From an uncultured Corynebacterium sp. (lineage in GTDB: Bacteria > Actinomycetota > Actinomycetes > Mycobacteriales > Mycobacteriaceae), in assembly GCA_946220775.1 (NCBI GenBank), contig CAMIFC010000001.1, forward strand, positions 1 to 64,000: a stretch of DNA of 64,000 bases. The letters are read 5' to 3'. The notes under the pieces were generated by a model that saw nothing but the letters and a program-made list of their open reading frames with translations, did no database searches and had not been told where the DNA came from. The first letter of the stretch is position 1; every line of letters begins with the position of its first letter. Shown piece after piece: positions 9,652 to 18,415 of the stretch. A program made the translations under genes and the position numbers.

Positions 9652-9726
9652 GGTGGTGAGGCCTCCTGTGGCCGGATATGGTGCGGATTTGTGCTTGCGC
9701 CCATCACGATAGGGAGGGGAGCGGAC

Positions 9727-9755
9727 ACTGTAGCCCACTGGCGTCCAAAAATAGA
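9727..9755 (-). promoter_or_regulatory. Possible promoter overlapping a T5-GGACGCCA motif
   Basis: On the minus strand TACAGT (9732-9727) follows the GGACGCCA octamer at 6 bases. The same arrangement, GGACGCCA-6-TATAGT, occurs at 48817-48836. The -35 region is poor (TCTATT). The intergenic stretch 9517-9866 otherwise holds the small ORF above and the upstream region of the FAD oxidoreductase. Confidence 0.3.
9739..9751 (-). repeat. T5-GGACGCCA dispersed motif, copy 2
   Basis: On the minus strand TTTTTGGACGCCA, preceded by GTTCTA. It is intergenic. Confidence 0.6.
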
Positions 9756-9866
9756 ACACATGTTCGCATGATGGTGCGGTGAATGTTTGCTTACGGGGTG
9801 GGTTAGCATGGCAGTCGGACAACGGCCGTGACGACTAAACGGCGTGCATAGTAAGGATGGATACAC

Positions 9867-11180
9867 ATGACCAACGTTGCGATCATCGGCGCAGGGATGG
9901 CGGGGTTGGCGACGGCACGTACACTCCGGGACCAAGGGATCCGGTGCTCCATTTTTGAAGCGGCAGACCACGTCGGCGGCGCTGTGACATCCGAGCGCTA
10001 CGGGGACGTGACTGTGGATCGGGGATTCCAGGTATTTAACTCCTGGTACCCGGCGGTCAAGGAGATTCTGCGCCCCGGGGAATATGCCGCCTTGAACATC
10101 AAGAACTTTCAGCCGGGGATTGAAACGCTCACTCCGGAGGGGCCTGCGCTGATCGTGGATCCGGTGCGGGCTCCGGCGATGGTGCCACGGCTGATTCGGT
10201 CCAAGGTTGGGTCTGCGCTGAGTTTGCGGGAAATGCTGCGGCTGCAGGGCTGGCTAAAAAGTGAAGTCGCTCATCGATCGTCGCTTGAGTTGCGTAGTCC
10301 GAGTCGACTGCAACGGCGCGCTGACCTGCCAGTAGCGGAGTCCTTGGACGCGGCTGGGCTGACCGGCACCATGCGAAAGCGCGCGATTGATCCGATTGTG
10401 CGCGCGTTTTTGTTTGATAAAGATGGCCAGACTTCCGCAGCGTTCGCTAAATGGCTGATGATGACGTTGCTGCGCGGCACCCTCGCGATCCCCGAAAACG
10501 GCATGAGTGACCTTTCGGACACGATGGCTCGGATTCCTGGCGTTCGGCTGGAACTCAATGCGAAGGTCGAATCGATCGAGGTGACTGATTCTGGCACAGA
10601 TTCCGGCGTGACCGTGCACGTTAATGGGGGATCTGAACGATTCTCCTATGCCGTTTTAGCCGTCGATTCCGCGGCAGAAAGCCAGCTCATCGGTACTCCG
10701 CAGCGGGCGCACCGCGGGCTGAGCACCTGGTGGTTCTTGTCGGACGATCCGGTGGGCGCGAACCCAGTTGTGACCGTCGACGGTTGCTCGATGAGCTGCC
10801 TTGATTCGGCCGTTGAAGTGACCTCCGTGGCTCCGAGTTACGCGCCGGGGCGTCATCTGATTGCCGGTACTGCGGTGCACCCGTCCCGTTCGTCCTTCGA
10901 TGCGTCGCGGGACATTCCGTCCGAGGCCGCGGTCCGCGATTCGTTGGGGAAGATTTATGACGCCAATCCGTCCAACTGGCAGCTCGTGACACGACATGAC
11001 ATCCCGCAAGCAATTCCGCTGATTGAGCCGCAGACGGCGATGACGGGCCATCGCGAGGTGGCGATGTTTAAGGGGCGGGTGGCTCTCGCGGGCGCGCACA
11101 ATGCGACGCCAACGGTTGATGGTGCGATTCGGTCCGGCCAGCGGGCAGCTCGGAAAATTATTTCCGAACTAGAGGACTAA
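9867..11180 (+). CDS. FAD-dependent amine oxidase/desaturase-family oxidoreductase
   Basis: This 437-residue protein has an N-terminal dinucleotide-binding motif GAGMAGLATARTLRDQG at residues 8-24. The second conserved Gly-Gly motif follows (FEAADHVGGAVTSERYG, near 35-51), as in the flavin amine oxidase, protoporphyrinogen oxidase and phytoene desaturase superfamily. The C-terminus carries the usual FAD-closing segment (GRVALAGAHNATPTVDGAIRSGQRAARKI). The substrate cannot be told from sequence. The start ATG 9867 has AAGGATGG 6-13 bases upstream. It appears to be a single-gene unit ending in a hairpin shared with the convergent permease gene. Confidence 0.88.
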   Translation: MTNVAIIGAGMAGLATARTLRDQGIRCSIFEAADHVGGAVTSERYGDVTVDRGFQVFNSWYPAVKEILRPGEYAALNIKNFQPGIETLTPEGPALIVDPVRAPAMVPRLIRSKVGSALSLREMLRLQGWLKSEVAHRSSLELRSPSRLQRRADLPVAESLDAAGLTGTMRKRAIDPIVRAFLFDKDGQTSAAFAKWLMMTLLRGTLAIPENGMSDLSDTMARIPGVRLELNAKVESIEVTDSGTDSGVTVHVNGGSERFSYAVLAVDSAAESQLIGTPQRAHRGLSTWWFLSDDPVGANPVVTVDGCSMSCLDSAVEVTSVAPSYAPGRHLIAGTAVHPSRSSFDASRDIPSEAAVRDSLGKIYDANPSNWQLVTRHDIPQAIPLIEPQTAMTGHREVAMFKGRVALAGAHNATPTVDGAIRSGQRAARKIISELED

Positions 11181-11210
11181 GGGCGCCCAGGTTTTACAAC
11201 CAGGGCGCCC
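11181..11210. terminator. Hairpin between convergent genes
   Basis: GGGCGCCC (11181-11188) and GGGCGCCC (11203-11210) pair, extended inward by GGTT/AACC, directly after the oxidoreductase stop and 22 bases past the permease stop. There is no good T-tract on either strand, so termination strength is uncertain. Confidence 0.5.
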
Positions 11211-11232
11211 AACGCGGTCAAACTCGCGTGTC

Positions 11233-12714
11233 CTAAGAGGAGTGCTGAAGCTGATCCGTCTTTTCAGCATCCAGCGGTGAGCGCTTACTGATGAAGAAGT
11301 AAACGATCGTCATCAGCGCGGTGAAGACCACGCCAGCAATGAGTGCCGAGTGGAACTCTGACATCCAGAACATGGTGCCAAAAGTCACCAGGATCATGAA
11401 TACCGAGAAGTACTGACCCAGCGGCCACAGTGGGACAGGGAAGGCGTTCGAGCGTAGCTCTTCCTTGGCCGCCTTCTTTCGGTACGCGATGTGGGCCAAC
11501 AGGATCATTAGCCACACGAAGACGGTCGCAAAGGTGGCAAGAGCTGCAATGTCCTCGAACAACGTGGCGGCGGTGGGGTTGGCCAATTGCAGTCCAACGC
11601 CGATGATGAGCACCACAAGCAGGGCGCCGATCGTGGACGTGGGAACACCATTGGCCGGGTGAACATTGGCAAACAGTCGTGGTGCGAGGCCTTGTCGTGC
11701 CATGCCGTGGATGACTCGTCCTGCACCGTAGAGGTCAGAGTTGATGGCCGATAGTGCGGCAGAAAGCACCACGACATTGAGCAAAGCAGCAGCCCAGCTG
11801 ATTCCTAGCGAGCTGAAGATCTGAACGAACGGAGATTCCTCGCCGGTGATCTGCGCCCAGGGAATGACGGCCACAATCACGAAGATCGCCAGCACATAGA
11901 ACAGCAGAATGCGCATTGGAACTGTATTGATGGCCTTCGGGATTGTCTTTTCGGGATCCTCTGCTTCAGAAGCGGTCACGCCGATGATTTCGGTGCCGCC
12001 AAAGGCGAACAGAACCAAGATGAGCGCGGCCAAAACTCCGCTGAAACCGTTGGGGAAGAATCCGCCATCGTTCCAGAGGTTGGAAATTCCGACGGTGCCG
12101 CCAGTGTTGACATTGAAAACGAGGATGAGCGCTCCACCGATGATCATCGCGACGACGGCGGCGACCTTGATGGAGGTGAACCAAAACTCGAGTTCACCGA
12201 ACCAGCGGGCCGAAGCCAGGTTGGCGGCGCCAACGATCAGCAGGGCAACGGAAACCCACACCCATGAGGCGGTTTCCGGGAACCAAAACTTCATATACAA
12301 CGCGACCGCAGTGAGGTCCGCGAGGCAGACGATGATCATCTCGAAGGCGTACATCCAGCCAGTGATGTAGCCGGCCCAGCCACCCAAGTACCGGCGGCAG
12401 TACTCCGCGAACGAGCCTGGGACGGGGTGGGCGACCGACATCTCACCCAGCGCGCGGAGCATGAAGTACACGATCGCGCCACCGAGCAAGTAGACGAAGA
12501 TGACGCCCGGGCCGGCAGCGCCGATGGTTCCCGCTGAACCATAAAACAGGCCAGTGCCAATGGCAGAGCCCAGCGCGATGAAGTGGATGTGGCGGTGTCG
12601 AAGAGCCTTTTTCAACTGGCCACGATGCGCGTCCGTGGAGGGCGCTGGGGTGGCAGCGGATGGCGTCCTGGAATTGGAACCGGCAGAGTGTGCTGGTTCG
12701 GTTGATGGCGACAT
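11233..12714 (-). CDS. Amino acid permease (APC superfamily)
   Basis: This 493-residue integral membrane protein has about 12 transmembrane helices after a Ser/Thr/Pro/Ala-rich N-terminus of some 35 residues. The first helix motif HIHFIALGSAIGTGLFYGSA and the segment FAEYCRRYLGGWAGYITGW are typical of proton-coupled amino acid transporters of the ProY/AroP/GabP type. The substrate (aromatic, proline, histidine or GABA) cannot be decided. ATG 12714 is preferred because GAAGGA lies 9 bases upstream. The ATG at 12723 abuts that ribosome site, and a longer frame to 12789 lacks one. Confidence 0.93.
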   Translation of the reverse strand: MSPSTEPAHSAGSNSRTPSAATPAPSTDAHRGQLKKALRHRHIHFIALGSAIGTGLFYGSAGTIGAAGPGVIFVYLLGGAIVYFMLRALGEMSVAHPVPGSFAEYCRRYLGGWAGYITGWMYAFEMIIVCLADLTAVALYMKFWFPETASWVWVSVALLIVGAANLASARWFGELEFWFTSIKVAAVVAMIIGGALILVFNVNTGGTVGISNLWNDGGFFPNGFSGVLAALILVLFAFGGTEIIGVTASEAEDPEKTIPKAINTVPMRILLFYVLAIFVIVAVIPWAQITGEESPFVQIFSSLGISWAAALLNVVVLSAALSAINSDLYGAGRVIHGMARQGLAPRLFANVHPANGVPTSTIGALLVVLIIGVGLQLANPTAATLFEDIAALATFATVFVWLMILLAHIAYRKKAAKEELRSNAFPVPLWPLGQYFSVFMILVTFGTMFWMSEFHSALIAGVVFTALMTIVYFFISKRSPLDAEKTDQLQHSS

Positions 12715-12932
12715 AGGGGGCATTCCTTCAACAAAACGAGGGGAGATATGGTGAAGAAAACGTTGTTTCAACAGCGCATATCTGGCCATGTGACAAGAAT
12801 GAGTATGTCATGGTGCTGAATGAAAGCTGAAGCTGGGGTGCAGACTGAGATGCAGCCCCGCTGCAAGGTGATATCATGATGTGCGTTACTCAGTCTCGCT
12901 TTAGCTGGGAAAACAGCGTAAGGTAGTTCGTG

Positions 12933-15233
12933 ATGAGTGATACTGAAAACGTCGCCGGCGACGTTAACAAGCCGGTTGTAGACGAAAACTCGGTATCTCA
13001 GAACAATCTGCAGGGTGAAACAAACGGTGCGCCGGAATCCGACGCACCGTTGAATGTTTCTGATGTGTTGGGGGAATCTTCCTCCGTTGCTGAGGTAGCA
13101 GAAGCTTCTGGGAACGCCGACGGGCTGCAAAACGAAGAAAACCAAGAAGAACCAGAGCAAGATTCAAAGGGCGAGGCCCCAGCGCAGGAAACCACCACTG
13201 TGGAACCAGAGGACGCTGACAAGAACGCTGAATCTGAAACCAAGCCTGTCGAGGACAAGGCTGAAGAAAACAAGGCCGAAGCTAAGTCGGCCGAAAAGAA
13301 GAACGGCTTCGACGGCCTGGGACTAGCCGACGAGGTTCTTGATGCTGTCAAGGCCGTGGGCTTTGAAAAGCCATCACCAATCCAGGCCCAGACGATTCCG
13401 CTGCTGATGAAGGGCGAGGACGTCGTTGGTTTGGCGCAAACCGGTACGGGCAAGACCGCTGCCTTTGCGCTGCCGATCCTGTCGCGGATCGACAAGAAGT
13501 CGCGTCGTCCGCAGGCGCTTGTTCTCGCACCAACGCGCGAGTTGGCACTGCAGGTTGCAGAGTCCTTCCAGTCGTTCGCCGATAACCTCGGTGACGTCAA
13601 CATTCTGCCCATCTATGGTGGCCAGCCATATGGTGCACAGCTGTCTGGTCTGCGCCGAGGCGCCCATGTGGTTGTGGGTACCCCGGGTCGCGTGATCGAT
13701 CACCTGCAGAAGGGAAGCTTGGATATCTCCGAGCTGCGCTTCATGGTGCTCGACGAGGCCGACGAGATGCTGAACATGGGGTTCCAGGAGGACGTCGAAC
13801 GCATCCTGGAGGACACTCCTGCTGAAAAGCAGGTCGCGCTGTTCTCCGCGACGATGCCATCGTCCATCCGTCGCCTCTCCAAGCGGTACCTCAACAATCC
13901 GCAGGAAGTCACGGTCAAGTCCACCCAGCGCACCGCGGAGAACATCGAGCAGGATTACCTGATCGTTCACCACCGCGAGAAGCTGGACGCGTTGACTCGC
14001 ATCCTCGAGGTCACCGATTTCGAGGCCATGATCATGTTCGTGCGGACGAAGAATGACACCGAGGAGCTCGCAGAACGCCTGCGTGCCCGGGGCTTCGACG
14101 CCTCGACGATCAACGGTGACATTGCGCAGGCACAGCGTGAGCGCACGGTTGATCAGCTCAAGGACGGCCGCCTCGACATCCTCGTGGCGACCGACGTTGC
14201 CGCTCGAGGCCTCGATGTCGAACGCATCACTCACGTGTTCAACTTCGATATCCCGAACGACACCGAGTCCTACGTTCACCGCATTGGCCGCACGGGTCGT
14301 GCTGGTCGTTCTGGTCGCGCCATCCTGTTCGTCACCCCGCGTGAACGCCGGATGCTGAAGTCGATCGAGCGTGCGACGAAGTCGCGCCTCAACGAAATTG
14401 AACTGCCGACGGTCGATCAGGTTAACGAGGCCCGCAAGGCCAAGTTCAGCACTGCGCTCACCAAGAGCCTGGAAGATCCGCAGGTCGAAGTATTCCGTGA
14501 ACTGATCAAGGAATACGTCGAAAAGAACGAGGTTGAACTCGAAGACGTCGCAGCGGCTCTGGCTGCTGGCGCTCAAAACGGTGAAGAGTTCCTGATGAAG
14601 GAACCATCGAAGCGGGAACGCCGCCAGCGTCGCGATGGTGATCGCTATGGCGATGAGGGTCGTTCCGGTGGCGGCGCGTACCGTCCCATGGAAGAGCGCT
14701 TCAACAAGCCTGCACCACGCATCACCGATCGCAGTGGCAAGGAGCTTGAGGTTTTCCGACTGTCCGTTGGACACCGGCAGCGTGTGCGGCCAGGCGCCAT
14801 TGTTGGTGCGTTGGCTAACGAGGGCGGTCTCAATTCCCGAGACTTTGGCCGTATCAGCATCTTCGCTGAACACTCTTTGGTGGAGCTGCCAGCAGATCTG
14901 CCACGCCAAGTATTCGAGTCCCTCGACCAAACACGTATTTCTGGTCAACTGATCAACATCGAGCCGGATCCGGGCGCTCCGAATGGTCGCCCAGGTTCAC
15001 ACCGACGCGATCGTCGTGACCGGGATGACCGTCGTGGTGGCTTCCGTGACGATCCTCGCGGAGGTCGCGGCCGTGGACGCTTCGACGCCGATCGTGATGA
15101 TCGCCGTGGCCGCGGCCGTGGACGGTTTGATAGTGACGGCGGTGGCCGTCGTGGTGCACGATGGGAAGACCGCCGTGGTGGGGGACGTGGAAAGTTCCAG
15201 CGCAATGACCGGTTCCGCGGAAGCAACCGCTAG
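12933..15233 (+). CDS. deaD: DEAD-box ATP-dependent RNA helicase (DeaD/CsdA type)
   Basis: This 766-residue RNA helicase has an acidic low-complexity N-terminal extension of about 110 residues. The core follows: AQTGTGKTAAFALP, PTRELALQV, GTPGRVIDH, VLDEADEMLNMGF, SAT and HRIGRTGRAGRSG. It then has a DbpA-like RNA-binding domain at about residues 590-670 and a basic Arg/Gly/Asp-rich tail with repeated RDDRRGG and RGRGRFD units. Such enzymes unwind structured RNA in ribosome assembly and mRNA decay, often in the cold. ATG 12933 sits 9 bases after AAGG, and the GTG at 12930 is also possible. It is longer than E. coli DeaD because of the N-terminal extension. Confidence 0.93.
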   Translation: MSDTENVAGDVNKPVVDENSVSQNNLQGETNGAPESDAPLNVSDVLGESSSVAEVAEASGNADGLQNEENQEEPEQDSKGEAPAQETTTVEPEDADKNAESETKPVEDKAEENKAEAKSAEKKNGFDGLGLADEVLDAVKAVGFEKPSPIQAQTIPLLMKGEDVVGLAQTGTGKTAAFALPILSRIDKKSRRPQALVLAPTRELALQVAESFQSFADNLGDVNILPIYGGQPYGAQLSGLRRGAHVVVGTPGRVIDHLQKGSLDISELRFMVLDEADEMLNMGFQEDVERILEDTPAEKQVALFSATMPSSIRRLSKRYLNNPQEVTVKSTQRTAENIEQDYLIVHHREKLDALTRILEVTDFEAMIMFVRTKNDTEELAERLRARGFDASTINGDIAQAQRERTVDQLKDGRLDILVATDVAARGLDVERITHVFNFDIPNDTESYVHRIGRTGRAGRSGRAILFVTPRERRMLKSIERATKSRLNEIELPTVDQVNEARKAKFSTALTKSLEDPQVEVFRELIKEYVEKNEVELEDVAAALAAGAQNGEEFLMKEPSKRERRQRRDGDRYGDEGRSGGGAYRPMEERFNKPAPRITDRSGKELEVFRLSVGHRQRVRPGAIVGALANEGGLNSRDFGRISIFAEHSLVELPADLPRQVFESLDQTRISGQLINIEPDPGAPNGRPGSHRRDRRDRDDRRGGFRDDPRGGRGRGRFDADRDDRRGRGRGRFDSDGGGRRGARWEDRRGGGRGKFQRNDRFRGSNR

Positions 15234-15271
15234 CAATCCGCTGAGTTAGCCGCCGAGAGGCTGGCGACACG

Positions 15272-15325
15272 ACAATGGCCGTGACCGGTGCTCCTCAAGT
15301 GAGGAGCACCGGTCACGGCCATTGT
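15272..15325. terminator. Bidirectional terminator, 25-bp perfect stem
   Basis: Positions 15272-15296 and 15301-15325 are perfect reverse complements with a 4-base loop (AAGT). The hairpin lies between the convergent helicase gene and the minus-strand membrane protein gene. It lacks a strong T-tract on either side, but its length makes it a likely two-way terminator or RNA 3'-end stabiliser. Confidence 0.75.
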
Positions 15326-15351
15326 GTATGCAGCGTGGGATAGCCCACGTG

Positions 15352-15837
15352 CTACACGAACATCAGAATTGCGGTGATGATCCACAGAAGGTTGAAAATA
15401 CCGCCGAACATCGCTGCTTTACCAGGCAGGCTGGCTGCACCCTTCGACTCGATCGTGGCGAGTTCCTTTTCGGATGCTGGGGTATCGGCTGGGCCAATGG
15501 CGTCCACAGAAACCAAGCCGAGACGCTGCTGGGGGATAACCCCAACGATGAGGACCAACCAAGCAACGATGGACGTGAGGATGGCTGCGTGGATGGCGTA
15601 GTTGGACATGGCCCCGTCGACGGTGAAGAAAGCAAGGAAACCCAACGCTGGTACCAGCAGGGAGAACATGCCGTAGCGACGGGTCAGGTTCGCGAGGGTG
15701 ACAACCGCGCCGACCTGTTGAGCGGAGCCCTGCTGCGCAGCGCGTAGTGCGGGCGCAAACATGGACGTGGACACAGCGACCGGGCCAATCAACAAGATGG
15801 CAGCGATCACGTGAATGGCAATAAATAGTTGATCCAT
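15352..15837 (-). CDS. Conserved membrane protein, four predicted helices
   Basis: This 161-residue hydrophobic protein starts with FIAIHVIAAILLIGPVAVST and has further helices around 55-75, 85-105 and 140-160. A conserved-looking early histidine (IHV) and the general layout resemble DUF2269-type small membrane proteins of unknown role. It faces the helicase gene across the long hairpin. The HNH protein gene lies 49 bases upstream on the same strand. Confidence 0.8.
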   Translation of the reverse strand: MDQLFIAIHVIAAILLIGPVAVSTSMFAPALRAAQQGSAQQVGAVVTLANLTRRYGMFSLLVPALGFLAFFTVDGAMSNYAIHAAILTSIVAWLVLIVGVIPQQRLGLVSVDAIGPADTPASEKELATIESKGAASLPGKAAMFGGIFNLLWIITAILMFV

Positions 15838-15886
15838 ACCCTAAACTCTGTCAGAAATTCAGTGAATGCGCATAATGAGAAGTGAT

Positions 15887-16537
15887 CTATCCCTCAGAAA
15901 GCTGGCATTCTCGGCGAGCTGACTCGGCATCCGCCGCTGTGATCGCTAGCTGATAGCGTTGCGCGACCAATAAAAACCGAGCGACATAAGGGCACCGAGC
16001 CTCGGGGAGTGGGGGAAGCCACGTGGAGAGCGTGGCATCCGATTTTTCCCGGTTCACGTTCGATGCCGTCAAGGCAAGATTGAATTGCCAGTCGTTCGCG
16101 AACTCCTGCCGCTTGGCGTCATCCCACGCGTGTGCACCTAGATCCCAGGCAGCAGCCAGCGGGAAAATATGGTCAATGTCCGTTGCCGATGGCTCGATGC
16201 TTCCCGCGGTGTATTCGTCAGAGGCAGTACCGATGGCGCGGGGGCAGCTCTCTCCGGTTGCTGGCGGGGAGGTGTCGAAGGATTGGTTCAGCACCAGCTC
16301 TCGAGTCGAACAGTAATCGCCCGCGCGATCCACTTTCTTGGCCCACCCATTGCCGAACTTCGAGCGATCATAGCCAAGGATGCGAACGCGTTCCGGCAGG
16401 ATACTCACGGCCGCTAGCCCGTCCTTCGCGATACGTTGCGCTTCGGGATCAGGGGTGGAGCCGGGTGGCGTCCAAAAATAAAGAAGGCCAGACACGATCG
16501 CCAGGAAGAGTACTGAATAGAAAAATCGCCGCCACAT
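15887..16537 (-). CDS. Exported HNH nuclease-like protein (DUF1524 type)
   Basis: The protein has 216 residues. A hydrophobic stretch at residues 5-22 (signal peptide or anchor) is followed by a domain with four cysteines and the motif DIDHIFPLAAAWDLGAHAW near 120-138. A second conserved part, NLALTASNVNREKSD, follows. This D-H...N...N arrangement is the His-metal finger of DUF1524/HNH nucleases found in secreted actinobacterial proteins. The likely role is extracytoplasmic nucleic acid cleavage; the target is unknown. The protein gene contains one copy of the T5-GGACGCCA motif, at its FWTPP codons. Confidence 0.82.
   Translation of the reverse strand: MWRRFFYSVLFLAIVSGLLYFWTPPGSTPDPEAQRIAKDGLAAVSILPERVRILGYDRSKFGNGWAKKVDRAGDYCSTRELVLNQSFDTSPPATGESCPRAIGTASDEYTAGSIEPSATDIDHIFPLAAAWDLGAHAWDDAKRQEFANDWQFNLALTASNVNREKSDATLSTWLPPLPEARCPYVARFLLVAQRYQLAITAADAESARRECQLSEG
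16466..16478 (-). repeat. T5-GGACGCCA dispersed motif, copy 3
   Basis: TTTTTGGACGCCA on the minus strand (the coding strand of the HNH gene), preceded by CTTCTTTA and followed by CCCGG. Confidence 0.6.
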
Positions 16538-16578
16538 GTCTGTATTAGACAGCGACGGCGAGGGAAAGGTTCCCGGGT

Positions 16579-18162
16579 TTAGTTTTCGACCTTGGTCTCA
16601 GCCTCGGAGAAGGAGAGCTCTGGGTCGTCTTGAGTAGCATTTTGCAGCTTGACGGCCTTGTCGAAGGTATCGAGAACCGACTGCTTCGGTGGCTTGGTTG
16701 CGAGCGAGACGCCAACCATGAAGACGACGTTGGCGATGACGCCAGGGATCATCTCGTACAGGCCGAATGGCTTGTCCATGATACCGAAGTTGGCCAGGCC
16801 ACCCCACAGGAAGCTGACGACTGCGCCAGCGATCAGGCCAGCTGCAGCTCCCGGCGCATTGAGACGGCGCCAGTACAGCGTTGCGACGATGACTGGGCCG
16901 AAGGCGGAACCGAAGCCGGCCCATGCGAACTCCACCAGACCCAGCACCGCGGAATCTGGCTTAGCAGCGACCAGTGCTGCGATCAGAGCCACGACCAAGA
17001 CTGCGATTCGGGACAATAGCTTCAGAAGGCTGTCGGAAGCGTTCTTATTGAACAGTCCCTTGTAGATATCCTCCACCAAGGCAGAGGACACGACCAGCAG
17101 CTGGGAAGAGATAGTGGACATAATCGCTGCCAGCACTGCGGTCAGCACCAGACCGGCAATCAATGGGTGGAAGAGGATCTGCCCCATGTCCAGGAAGATC
17201 GTCTCGAAGTTGATCTGGTCGACGATCTCAATGTTCGGGTTCTCCGTGAAGAATGCTGGTCCGATGATTGCCACGAAAACCGTGCCGACCATGGAGAGAG
17301 CCATCCACGTCACACCGTAAGCCATGCCCTGGCGGGAGTCCTTAGGGGAGCGCAGCGCCATGAAACGCACGATGATGTGCGGCTGGCCAAAGTAGCCCAG
17401 ACCCCAGGCAAGACCGGAGATGATGGTGATGAATCCAACGCCGTTGAACAGGGAGAACCAGTGAGGGTTCGGCTCAATGCCCGAGGCCGCGTAGGCGTTT
17501 TCCAGCTGGAAATTGAAAATATCGCCTGGGTTCTGCATGTGCACCAGGGCAAAGATAGGAACCAGCAGCAGGGAAATGAACATGATGCAACCCTGCACAG
17601 CATCCGTGTAGGACACCGCGAGGAAGCCACCAACGAAGGTGTAAATCACGGTCACACCGGCGATGATGATGATGCCGACGGCGTAGCTCGAATCGAACGT
17701 GGACTCGAAGTAGCGGCCACCGGCGACCATGCCCGAGGCAACATAGAACGTGAAGAACAGCAGAATGACGAGGCCGGAAGCCACACGCAGGATGTGGGTA
17801 CGGTCCTCGAGTCGGTTCTCCAGGAAGCTGGGTACGGTGATCGAGTTGTTGGCGACCTCCGTGTAGGCACGCAGTCGTGGAGCCGTGAACCACCAGTTCA
17901 GGGCGGAACCAGCCAGTAGACCAATCGCAACCCAGAGCTCAGAGAATCCGGAGACGAAGATTGCGGCCGGTAGGCCCATCAACAGCCAGCCGGACATATC
18001 CGATGCTCCGGCGGACAACGCAGCCACAAAGGGGTGGAGGTTGCGGCCGCCAAGCATGTAGTCCTCGTACTCGTCGGTCTGCTTGTAGCCAAGCATCCCG
18101 ATGAAAATCATCGCGATGAGGTATATGACCATGGCTGCGACAAACCAGGCTTGGTCAGACAT
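16579..18162 (-). CDS. putP: Sodium/proline symporter
   Basis: This 527-residue sodium-solute symporter (SSS family) has about 13 transmembrane helices. The N-terminal segment DYMLGGRNLHPFVAALSAGASDMSGWLLMG is the hallmark of PutP, with the Asp and Ser of the sodium site and the conserved GRNL. It imports proline with Na+ for osmoprotection or as nutrient. A strong AAGGAG lies about 12 bases before the ATG. It is a single gene, divergent from the SNF2 operon. The 253-base divergent region (18163-18415) shows no clear operator. Confidence 0.95.
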   Translation of the reverse strand: MSDQAWFVAAMVIYLIAMIFIGMLGYKQTDEYEDYMLGGRNLHPFVAALSAGASDMSGWLLMGLPAAIFVSGFSELWVAIGLLAGSALNWWFTAPRLRAYTEVANNSITVPSFLENRLEDRTHILRVASGLVILLFFTFYVASGMVAGGRYFESTFDSSYAVGIIIIAGVTVIYTFVGGFLAVSYTDAVQGCIMFISLLLVPIFALVHMQNPGDIFNFQLENAYAASGIEPNPHWFSLFNGVGFITIISGLAWGLGYFGQPHIIVRFMALRSPKDSRQGMAYGVTWMALSMVGTVFVAIIGPAFFTENPNIEIVDQINFETIFLDMGQILFHPLIAGLVLTAVLAAIMSTISSQLLVVSSALVEDIYKGLFNKNASDSLLKLLSRIAVLVVALIAALVAAKPDSAVLGLVEFAWAGFGSAFGPVIVATLYWRRLNAPGAAAGLIAGAVVSFLWGGLANFGIMDKPFGLYEMIPGVIANVVFMVGVSLATKPPKQSVLDTFDKAVKLQNATQDDPELSFSEAETKVEN

Positions 18163-18415
18163 CTAAAAGGTTTCTCCTTCGTATCAGTCACTTTCACAAG
18201 TCCCCGCCGCTTAATGAAAATTTGCGCGCGACGGAAAGCGGGTGATCAGTCTAGGGAAAAAGTGTCTCTGCCAATTTATACAGAAATTCCTGGGAAAATG
18301 TTGGAAAATTTTGAATTGCTTCAACAATCAGAGTAGGTAGTTGGCGCCAATGATTGGGGCTGACCAGTGGTTTCTGGCATTTTGTTGTCCGGACGACATG
18401 GTAAACCCTTGAAAT

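Noticed and set aside
13374..14948. 524-codon minus-strand frame opposite the DEAD-box gene
   Set aside because: Shadow of a biased coding gene; composition is not protein-like.
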